A stretch of 49,296 nt of DNA from CAG-1031 sp964391735 (GTDB taxonomy: Bacteria > Bacteroidota > Bacteroidia > Bacteroidales > Muribaculaceae), in contig CAYMNF010000006.1 in the NCBI GenBank assembly GCA_964391735.1, forward strand, positions 1 through 49,296, in the 5' to 3' direction. Below the pieces are notes generated by a model. The model did no database searches. It was not told where the DNA came from and was given only the letters and a program-made list of their open reading frames with translations. A program made the position numbers and the translations under genes. This document shows, piece by piece, positions 27,210 to 33,696 of this stretch. The stretch's first letter is position 1, and the number at the start of each line of letters is the position of its first letter.

Positions 27210-27225
27210 TGTTCCACGTGAAACA
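27210..27225. other. parS-like centromere site
   Basis: The 16-mer TGTTCCACGTGAAACA differs by one base (C at position 5) from the ParB-binding consensus TGTTTCACGTGAAACA, which is conserved across many bacterial phyla. It is nine bases beyond the stop of mnmG, outside any gene. parS sites usually cluster near the replication origin, and this one is about 6 kb from the candidate origin at 33239-33696. I saw no second good match in the window. The parAB genes are not here. Confidence 0.85.
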
Positions 27226-27233
27226 AATTTGAG

Positions 27234-29117
27234 CTATCTTCCTAACAATAAAAGAAGTACGTTGATGTCTGCAGGTGAGACACCGGGTATCCTTGAGGCC
27301 TGTCCGAGTGTGGCAGGACGCTGACGGGTGAGCTTTTGACGGGCCTCGGTTGACAGTGCCTTCATGCTTTCATAGTCGGCATCCGCAGGCAATTTCAGGC
27401 CCTCAAGCCTATGGAGTTTGTCAGCGTTCAGTTTCTCACGCTCAATGTACCCTTTATACTTTGTGCGAACCTCAACGGCCTCGGCAATCTCAGGGCCTAA
27501 TGGTCCGGCTCCGAAATCATCAATAGCCTTTTGTACTGACGGGAAATACTGTTGCATCAGGGCTAATGTTACACCGGGACGGGTTAAGAGTTCAATGGCT
27601 TTTATACCTTGTCGTAAGGGTGAAGACCCTATCTCTGCCAACATATTATTTGCCTCATCAGGCCGAACAGTGATCTGCTGCAGTGTGTCGCTGAGTCTTT
27701 CTACCTGTTCATATTTTTGGGTAAATGAAGCCCACCGCTCGTCGTTAACCAGTCCTACCTTTCGGCCCACAGGGGTTAACCGCTCATCAGCGTTGTCCTG
27801 ACGAAGCAGTATACGGTATTCAGCACGGGAGGTAAACATGCGGTATGGTTCATCAACGCCCTTAGTTACAAGGTCATCTATCAATACCCCGATATAGGCC
27901 TGATCGCGGTGCAGTGTCACCGGTTCATCACCATTGACAGCCCTGACGGCGTTTATACCGGCCATAAGTCCCTGCCCGGCAGCCTCCTCATATCCTGTAG
28001 TGCCATTTACCTGACCGGCTAAATATAGCCCCTCGACTACCTTTGATTCAAGACTGTGATGCAGTTGGGTGGGGTCAAAAAAGTCATATTCTATGGCATA
28101 CCCGGGGCGGTAAATCTGAACATCCCTCAAGGCCGGAATGGTCTCCAAGGCCCGTATCTGAACATCGGCGGGAAGGGAACTTGAAAAACCATTCAGGTAA
28201 AACTCCTGGGTATCCTCCCCTTCCGGCTCCAGGAAAAGCTGGTGCTCGGTTTTGTCAGCAAAGGTAACGATCTTGGTCTCAATTGAGGGACAATATCTGG
28301 GACCGATACTCTTTATCCTTCCGTTATATAGCGGTGACAGCGGCAGGCCCTCTCGCAAGACGTCATGAGTCTCGGGATTGGTATAAAGGGTGTAACAACT
28401 GCGCTGTTTCAATCTGTTTTCAACGGGCGGGAGAAAAGAAAAGCGGTGGAAGTCGTCATCCCCCTTTTGCTCTTCAGTGAGAGAAAAGTCAACCGAGCGG
28501 CCATCAATCCTTACGGGCGTGCCGGTCTTCATTCGGCTGACGTTCACGCCTATCTCGGCAAGTTGTTCAGCTATCCCGACCGATGCGGGTTCTGAAATCC
28601 TGCCGCCGGGTGTCATTACGTCGCCGACATGCATCAGTCCGTTAAGGAATGTTCCGGCGGTGAGTATAACCTTTTTCGCGTTGAACACTATACCGTTTGC
28701 CGTAACCACCCCTTCTACCCTCTTTGAGTCGTCTATCTTAAGCCTCGTGACGGAATCCTGCCACAAGGACAGATTAGGGGTGTTCTCCAGAAACTTTCTC
28801 CATTGTGCACTGAAAGCCATGCGGTCACTCTGTGCACGCGGGCTCCACATAGCGGCACCTTTTGAGCGGTTCAGCATCCTGAACTGTATGGAGGTCATGT
28901 CGGTAACTATACCGGTAAGGCCGCCCAGTGCATCAATCTCGCGCACAATCTGTCCCTTGGCAATGCCTCCGATAGCGGGGTTGCAACTCATCTGCGCCAG
29001 CCGGTTGAGGTCCATGGTTATAAGGAGGGTGGATGCGCCCAACCGCGCAGCCGCATGGGCAGCCTCGCAGCCGGCATGGCCGCCACCAACCACAATAACA
29101 TCAAAGTCAAAAATCAT
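27234..29117 (-). CDS. mnmG: tRNA uridine-34 5-carboxymethylaminomethyl modification enzyme, FAD subunit
   Basis: The 627-residue flavoprotein works with MnmE to modify wobble uridine in several tRNAs. The FAD-binding Rossmann motif VIVVGGGHAGCEAAHAA starts at residue 8. The family motifs SCNPAIGGIAKGQIVREID (about 46-64) and PRYCPSIETKI (about 273-283) are clear, as is the second FAD contact AGQVNGTTGYEEAAGQG (about 367-383). The C-terminal helical tail is present. The start overlaps the end of ybeY by 11 bases. In many bacteria this gene (gidA) lies beside oriC, in line with the parS site just downstream. Confidence 0.97.
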   Translation of the reverse strand: MIFDFDVIVVGGGHAGCEAAHAAARLGASTLLITMDLNRLAQMSCNPAIGGIAKGQIVREIDALGGLTGIVTDMTSIQFRMLNRSKGAAMWSPRAQSDRMAFSAQWRKFLENTPNLSLWQDSVTRLKIDDSKRVEGVVTANGIVFNAKKVILTAGTFLNGLMHVGDVMTPGGRISEPASVGIAEQLAEIGVNVSRMKTGTPVRIDGRSVDFSLTEEQKGDDDFHRFSFLPPVENRLKQRSCYTLYTNPETHDVLREGLPLSPLYNGRIKSIGPRYCPSIETKIVTFADKTEHQLFLEPEGEDTQEFYLNGFSSSLPADVQIRALETIPALRDVQIYRPGYAIEYDFFDPTQLHHSLESKVVEGLYLAGQVNGTTGYEEAAGQGLMAGINAVRAVNGDEPVTLHRDQAYIGVLIDDLVTKGVDEPYRMFTSRAEYRILLRQDNADERLTPVGRKVGLVNDERWASFTQKYEQVERLSDTLQQITVRPDEANNMLAEIGSSPLRQGIKAIELLTRPGVTLALMQQYFPSVQKAIDDFGAGPLGPEIAEAVEVRTKYKGYIEREKLNADKLHRLEGLKLPADADYESMKALSTEARQKLTRQRPATLGQASRIPGVSPADINVLLLLLGR

Positions 29118-29553
29118 TGTCCTGTAATGATTTTAGCAGTGTAAGCGCCGCGTTTTCCTCGGCCTCCATAATCTCTCTTTCACCCGGGCCTTTGTCATTG
29201 ATGCCACACAGGTGCAGAACGCCGTGGACAATCACACGCATCAGCTCCTCGCCCACCGAACAGTTGACAACTTGCTGAGCATTGGAACGGACGGTATCAA
29301 CAGATATAAACATGGTGCCTGAAATACAACGTCCCAGGGTGTCATCAAACGTGATTATGTCTGTATAATAATTATGCCCGAGATACTTGTTGTTAACCTC
29401 AAGTATCTCGTCATCGTCTACAAAAATATACGTCAATCGGCCAAGCACGTGGTTGTGCATGCGGGCAACTTCAGCAAGCCATTTTTCAACCCTTGTCTTG
29501 TCAAACGCCAATTCGGGGTCTTGCACTTTGGCTATCCATTCCACTCGGGACAT
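29107..29553 (-). CDS. ybeY: Endoribonuclease YbeY
   Basis: The 148-residue zinc enzyme takes part in 16S rRNA 3'-end maturation and ribosome quality control. The metal motif H3xH5xH is seen in VHGVLHLCGINDKGPGE (about residues 109-125), and the preceding LGHNYYTDIITFDD (about 58-71) is typical. It is the first gene of a two-gene operon with mnmG, and it has a strong promoter 19 bases upstream of its start. In many bacteria ybeY is beside phoH/ybeZ; here the two are separated by about 10 kb. Confidence 0.95.
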   Translation of the reverse strand: MSRVEWIAKVQDPELAFDKTRVEKWLAEVARMHNHVLGRLTYIFVDDDEILEVNNKYLGHNYYTDIITFDDTLGRCISGTMFISVDTVRSNAQQVVNCSVGEELMRVIVHGVLHLCGINDKGPGEREIMEAEENAALTLLKSLQDNDF

Positions 29554-29571
29554 AGTAGTTCAGGTTACGTG

Positions 29572-29602
29572 CAAAAATACAAAAATCGGCAATTAGAACA
29601 AA
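29572..29602 (-). promoter_or_regulatory. Promoter of ybeY-mnmG
   Basis: On the minus strand TTTG (plus-strand CAAA at 29599-29602) precedes TATTTTTG (29572-29579) with a 19-base spacer, a near-ideal Bacteroidetes promoter. The leader would be only about 13 bases. Confidence 0.8.
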
Positions 29603-29812
29603 ATTTTTATAAAAATCTTCCCAGATCTTATTTTAATGCCTGGTCCGCACTTTTCTATCAGTTTTTTTAGAACATAATATTATGGCCTAAATACAATGAT
29701 ATATAGACATTTACGACAAAACAGGCCCACTGAGAGTAAAATATTTACGCAGAGCAAAGCCGTGGGTACAGTTTACCCACCTCACGACAAGCCTTACTTC
29801 TAAAATTTCGGG
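29603..29812. other. Non-coding gap between ybeY promoter and tatC end
   Basis: This 210-base AT-rich gap has no credible ORF. Near its right end lies a small hairpin (GTGGGTA/TACCCAC, at about 29762-29781), 30-50 bases past the tatC stop, which could end the tat transcript although no T tract follows. Nothing else was recognised. Confidence 0.4.
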
Positions 29813-30619
29813 TTAATCAGTTATCGCCTCTGCGTTATACTTGCGCACGTATGGCCGAGGTGTAAGCAGCGCCCCGAGTTCCCACAGTATATAGATAGGC
29901 AGAAAGACCACCATCAAGGTAAACGGATCGCCGGTTGGTGTAATAACCGCCGCCAAAATCAGCAGAACCACAATTGCATGTCGCCGATACTTGGTGAACA
30001 TGTCACGCTTCACTACCCCGGCCTTCCCCAATAGCCATGCCAGCACCGGCAACTCAAAGACAATTCCCATCACCAGAATCAACATGTAGAAATTGTCCAT
30101 GTATGAGTCCAGACTGATTTGGTTCTCAATAGTCCCCGATAATTGGTATTCTGCCAAAAACCGTAAAGTAATGGGGAAAACAAGGCAGTAGCCAACAAGC
30201 ACCCCCAAGTAAAACATTATGTTGCCGAAGACAAAAACGCTTCCCACGTTTTTACGTTCACCCTTATACAGGGCCGGTGCCACAAAAAGCCACACAAAAT
30301 ACAGCAAGAAAGGGAAAGCCAGCACCAGAGCACACCACAGTGAAGAGGTAATGTGTACAAAAAACTGTGATGCAAGGTTAATATTAATAAGGTGTACATC
30401 AAATCCGCTGTCGGCAGCCAGATTGGGCATCAAAGGATTCCCTGACGAAATATTCCCCAACCAACGGTATAAAAAGAAATCCCCCCGACCGGGGGCAAGT
30501 ATAACATTGTCAAAGAGCCACGGCATCACCGTAAACAACCCGATGGCAAAGAGGCATAACACCGCGGCCGAGCGCAAAAACATACTGCGCAGGGCATCGA
30601 TATGTCCCCAAATTGACAT
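29813..30619 (-). CDS. tatC: Sec-independent (Tat) protein translocase subunit TatC
   Basis: TatC is the membrane receptor for twin-arginine signal peptides. The 268-residue form started at the ATG at 30619 begins MSIWGHIDALRSMFLRS, a normal TatC N terminus; an in-frame TTG at 30658 would add 13 residues. Six membrane helices are apparent. The conserved FELPV segment (in MGIVFELPVLAWLL, about residue 185) and the ITPTGDPFTL segment before the last helices are present. The region between helices 1 and 2 is longer than in E. coli, as is common in Bacteroidetes. It lies downstream of tatA in the same operon. Confidence 0.93.
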   Translation of the reverse strand: MSIWGHIDALRSMFLRSAAVLCLFAIGLFTVMPWLFDNVILAPGRGDFFLYRWLGNISSGNPLMPNLAADSGFDVHLININLASQFFVHITSSLWCALVLAFPFLLYFVWLFVAPALYKGERKNVGSVFVFGNIMFYLGVLVGYCLVFPITLRFLAEYQLSGTIENQISLDSYMDNFYMLILVMGIVFELPVLAWLLGKAGVVKRDMFTKYRRHAIVVLLILAAVITPTGDPFTLMVVFLPIYILWELGALLTPRPYVRKYNAEAITD

Positions 30620-30726
30620 CTTGTCAAGGCTCTCCTTCTCCACGTTTGTCCTATCCAAAGAAATACTGTCGGGAAGCAGTATGTTACTTCTCCCCGCGCC
30701 TTCAACGGTTGATTACTCAGACAAAA

Positions 30727-30924
30727 TTATTTGGAGTCGGTGTCTACCGGGTCCTCCTTCGTGATCTCGTTTTGGACCTCGTTCAATCCCTTTTTAAAAG
30801 AGGTGACACCACGGCCCAGACCACGCATGAGTTCCGGAATCTTTTTGCCCCCGAAAAGAAGCAGAATCACCAGAACTATAAGAAGAATCTCGGTTGTACC
30901 AAGGTTTAAAAAAACAAGTGGCAT
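30727..30924 (-). CDS. tatA: Tat translocase pore subunit TatA/E
   Basis: The 65-residue product has one N-terminal membrane helix (TTEILLIVLVILLLFGG), the FGxxKxPE hinge (FGGKKIPELMRGLGRG), an amphipathic helix and an acidic tail, all typical of TatA. I chose the ATG at 30924; an upstream extension of 12 residues would put polar residues before the helix and is unlikely. Together with TatC it makes a minimal Tat system, as in other bacteria with a single TatA and no TatB. Confidence 0.93.
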   Translation of the reverse strand: MPLVFLNLGTTEILLIVLVILLLFGGKKIPELMRGLGRGVTSFKKGLNEVQNEITKEDPVDTDSK

Positions 30925-30957
30925 ATTCACAAATATTTGGTATGCAATTAGTGAAGT

Positions 30958-30986
30958 CAAAATTAGTAAAAAAAATTGTAACTTTG
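30958..30986. promoter_or_regulatory. Divergent -7 elements for tatA (minus) and fabD (plus)
   Basis: On the minus strand 30958-30965 reads TAATTTTG, and on the plus strand 30979-30986 reads TAACTTTG. Start points would be near 30951 (tatA leader about 27 bases) and 30993 (fabD leader about 20 bases). The -33 elements are not evident. This is the point where gene polarity changes in the window. Confidence 0.6.
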
Positions 30987-31013
30987 CGGCAGAAAACCAA
31001 AAAAATTAAATTA

Positions 31014-31886
31014 ATGAAAGCATTAGTGTTCCCGGGCCAGGGAGCCCAATTTCCGGGAATGGGCAAGGATTTATACGATACCAATCCGGTTGCCCGGGAA
31101 ATGTTTGACAAAGCCAATGAGATACTTGGTTTCAACATAACGGACATAATGTTCAACGGCACGGAAGAGGACCTGCGCCAAACCAAGGTTACGCAGCCGG
31201 CAGTGTTCCTGCACTCAGTTGTCCTCGCTGCCACAGGCGATGAACAGCCCGATATGACCGCCGGCCACTCACTGGGTGAGTTCTCAGCGCTTGTTGCCGC
31301 CGGGGCCCTGAGTTTTGAAGACGGTCTGCGCCTGGTGTCGGCCCGTGCACGCGCCATGCAAAAAGCCTGCGAGGCCCGGCCCTCAACCATGGCAGCTATT
31401 ATTGCCCTGCCTGATGAGAAGGTTGAAGAGGTGTGCGCCTCAATACCCGGGGTGGTGGTTGCCGCAAACTACAACTGCCCGGGGCAGATAGTAATAAGTG
31501 GAGAAATCGAGGCCGTGAACGCTGCATGCGAGGCCCTCAAGGCTGCCGGCGCTAAACGTGCTCTGCCGCTGAAGGTTGGCGGCGCTTTCCACTCACCGCT
31601 GATGGAACCGGCACGCGTTGAACTTGCTGAAGCCATCGAGAACACCGAGTTTAAAACCCCGCGTGTGCCGGTGTACCAAAACGTAGATGCTAAACCGCAC
31701 ACCGACCCCGCTGAGATAAAGGCTAACCTGGTTGCTCAACTTACCGCCCCCGTGCGCTGGACAAAAACAGTGCAGAACATGATTGCCGATGGTGCCACAG
31801 AGTTTGTTGAGTTAGGCCCGGGCAAGGTATTACAAGGCTTGGTAACAAAGATTAACCGCGATGTTGCTGTCTCAGGCCGACAATAA
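31014..31886 (+). CDS. fabD: Malonyl-CoA:ACP transacylase
   Basis: The 290-residue enzyme loads malonyl units onto acyl carrier protein for fatty acid synthesis. The N-terminal VFPGQGAQFPGMGKDL, the nucleophile elbow GHSLGEFSALVAAG (catalytic Ser, about residue 91) and the GGAFHSPLM segment with the catalytic His (about 192-200) are present. The start is the ATG at 31014: a longer ORF to 30894 crosses the promoter and its extra residues are unlike the family. A strong terminator follows. It stands alone, without the usual fab cluster. Confidence 0.97.
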   Translation: MKALVFPGQGAQFPGMGKDLYDTNPVAREMFDKANEILGFNITDIMFNGTEEDLRQTKVTQPAVFLHSVVLAATGDEQPDMTAGHSLGEFSALVAAGALSFEDGLRLVSARARAMQKACEARPSTMAAIIALPDEKVEEVCASIPGVVVAANYNCPGQIVISGEIEAVNAACEALKAAGAKRALPLKVGGAFHSPLMEPARVELAEAIENTEFKTPRVPVYQNVDAKPHTDPAEIKANLVAQLTAPVRWTKTVQNMIADGATEFVELGPGKVLQGLVTKINRDVAVSGRQ

Positions 31887-31905
31887 TCCCTGAATGTCAA
31901 CTAAC

Positions 31906-31949
31906 ACAGCGGGACCACCACCAAACCGGGTTGTCCCGCTGTATTTTTA
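31906..31949 (+). terminator. Intrinsic terminator of fabD
   Basis: A perfect 10-bp stem (31906-31915 with 31933-31942) is followed by ATTTTTAA. It lies 20 bases after the fabD stop. Confidence 0.85.
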
Positions 31950-32005
31950 ATTTTCAATTATATTTATTTGATTGATTATTAAATTTTTAATTCTGAAAAT
32001 ATACA

Positions 32006-33238
32006 ATGGCTTCTGATGATAATTCAAAAATATTGACCACCCTTGGCAACGGTATGCCGGTGGTAAGCCGCCACATCCCCGGGTGCCCCCTTGAGGTGTG
32101 TGGTATTGCTATCAATGCCGGAAGCCGTGATGAGTCACCACGCCAACAAGGGCTGGCACACTTTGTTGAACATACCATATTTAAAGGCACAAAAAAGAGA
32201 AAGTCATGGGCCATAAACAGCCGCATGGAAACTGTTGGTGGTGAACTCAACGCCTATACCTCAAAGGAGGAGACTTTTATTTACACCATCGCTCCCAAGG
32301 GATGCTGCGAAAGAGCCGTTGAGCTGTTGGCCGATTTGGTTTGCAACCCCGTTTTCCCCGAGTCTGAGATAGAAAAGGAACGCGAGGTGGTGCTTGAAGA
32401 ACTTGCTGCCAGCCTTGACAATCCCTCAGACTGTATCTTTGACGAATTTGAGAAAATAGCATACGCCGACACCTCGGCCGCACATAATATTTTAGGCACC
32501 CCACAAACTATAAAAGGCTTCACTGGCAATGACTGTAGAACCTGGGTTGATGAAATGTATTCTCCAGGGCAAATGCTCTTCTTCCATGTCGGTGACAGCA
32601 AACCTGACCGTATGTTGCGCCTCACCGAAAAATACTTTGCTACCCTGCAGCGTATCAACAAAGCCCGTACCCTAAGGGAAAAAGTGGCTGAACAGATAAC
32701 CTTTAATGAAAGCATAAACCATAATAATCATCAGGCTACCTGCCTTATGGGCATCAGAATCCCCGGGCTGCAGGCGCCTGACCGTGCTAAAATGGCTCTG
32801 CTTACTAATATCTTGGGTGGACCGGGTGCTAACTCACTTCTGAATCTGCAGCTGCGCGAGAAACGCGGGTGGGTATACTCTGTTGACGCCTCCACCTCAC
32901 TCCTCTCAAATATGGGTTTGCTCAATATCTACTTCGGGTGCGACCCTGAATACCTTACCAAGTGCCGTAAGGCAGTCTCCAACATTATCGCACGGTTGCA
33001 GAATATCCCCTTTTCAAACCGTGCTCTTTCGTTGGCCAAGAGACAGTTCCTTGGACAGATCACGGTAGCCTCAGTCAATCCCGTTGAAGATATTCTCGGG
33101 GAGGCACGCTTGCTTTTGCACCGACTTCAGCCCCTGACGCAAGATGTGCTGAGAAAACATCTTGATGCAATTAAACCCATTGATTTTCAGGAATTAGCTT
33201 CAGCTTGGACCGATGTCTCCACCCTTACAATTTTGTAA
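32006..33238 (+). CDS. M16-family zinc peptidase (pitrilysin/processing peptidase type)
   Basis: The 410-residue protein has the inverted zinc motif HxxEH in GLAHFVEHTIFKGT (about residues 50-63), with the third ligand expected in EKEREVVLEELAA (about 128-140). The second, inactive-type domain follows, including the LREKRGWVYSVDAS segment (about 287-300), which is characteristic of the family. No signal peptide is visible, so it is probably cytoplasmic; related proteins are said to degrade short peptides. The gene is single-cistron, with fabD's terminator before it and the AT-rich candidate origin after it. Confidence 0.93.
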   Translation: MASDDNSKILTTLGNGMPVVSRHIPGCPLEVCGIAINAGSRDESPRQQGLAHFVEHTIFKGTKKRKSWAINSRMETVGGELNAYTSKEETFIYTIAPKGCCERAVELLADLVCNPVFPESEIEKEREVVLEELAASLDNPSDCIFDEFEKIAYADTSAAHNILGTPQTIKGFTGNDCRTWVDEMYSPGQMLFFHVGDSKPDRMLRLTEKYFATLQRINKARTLREKVAEQITFNESINHNNHQATCLMGIRIPGLQAPDRAKMALLTNILGGPGANSLLNLQLREKRGWVYSVDASTSLLSNMGLLNIYFGCDPEYLTKCRKAVSNIIARLQNIPFSNRALSLAKRQFLGQITVASVNPVEDILGEARLLLHRLQPLTQDVLRKHLDAIKPIDFQELASAWTDVSTLTIL

Positions 33239-33467
33239 AGTGCCTACGTAAAATTAATGTTGATAACTATGCAGAAAATTGTAGATAACCTATCAATAAC
33301 CTCTATCAAAAAGAAGATGAAATGTCAACAATTTTCAGCACCAAAAATTATCTATAATTTACTGATAAGTTATTGTACACTCAGCGGGCCCCATTGTTAA
33401 TAAAATTTCCAAAGAATTTATTAACTTTGCAGCAATTGCGCATAATGTTAATAACTCAACTAACAGC

Positions 33468-33596
33468 ATGAAATACAGTTTCTTAGATTGTCAACATTAT
33501 GTCAATAACCATATCCTCGACATCAATAACTTAAAAAAGCAAGTAAATGGCAAAAAAGTTATTGAACTTATTGACACCTATTCTTCTTCTTATTGA
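33468..33596 (+). CDS. Possible small protein (42 residues) inside the candidate origin
   Basis: An ATG at 33468 opens a frame of 42 codons ending in TGA at 33594-33596. The peptide starts MKYSFLDCQHYVNNHILDIN and ends in a Ser/Tyr-rich stretch. A TAACTTTG element at 33422-33429 lies 38 bases upstream. Two or three of the DnaA-box-like repeats fall inside the frame and force Asn-Asn pairs in it, so the ORF may be a by-product of the repeats. I recognise no family. Real expression is uncertain. Confidence 0.25.
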   Translation: MKYSFLDCQHYVNNHILDINNLKKQVNGKKVIELIDTYSSSY

Positions 33597-33652
33597 ATTA
33601 ATTGTATAAATATTTTTAAAATAAAATTTTAATAGAATAAAAAGAAAGGGTG

Positions 33653-33682
33653 TTGATAACCCCCCAAGAAATATACCTTTTG
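33653..33682 (+). promoter_or_regulatory. Possible leuS promoter overlapping the last origin repeat
   Basis: A TTG at 33653-33655, inside the repeat TGTTGATAA, is followed after 18 bases by TACCTTTTG (33674-33682), a one-base-extended version of the -7 box. The leader would be only about 8 bases. The overlap would let a protein bound at the repeat affect leuS transcription. Confidence 0.4.
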
Positions 33683-33696
33683 AAAAAATAGTAACA

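Larger units (their letters stand above)
33239..33696. other. Candidate chromosomal replication origin (oriC)
   Basis: This 458-base gap is AT-rich. It holds a cluster of DnaA-box-like nonamers TGTNRATAA: 33258-33266 (TGTTGATAA), 33280-33288 (TGTAGATAA), 33395-33403 and 33446-33454 (TGTTAATAA), 33500-33508 (TGTCAATAA), 33568-33576 (TTATTGACA, inverted) and 33651-33659 (TGTTGATAA). None equals the E. coli box TGTGGATAA; the closest are one mismatch away. A run of almost pure A/T at about 33596-33645 could be the unwinding element. Gene direction diverges near this point and a parS site lies 6 kb away. The assignment is inference from these signals together. Confidence 0.6.

Noticed and set aside
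30894..31013. 40-residue extension of FabD
   Set aside because: It contains the TAACTTTG promoter element and precedes the standard MKALVFPGQGAQ start.
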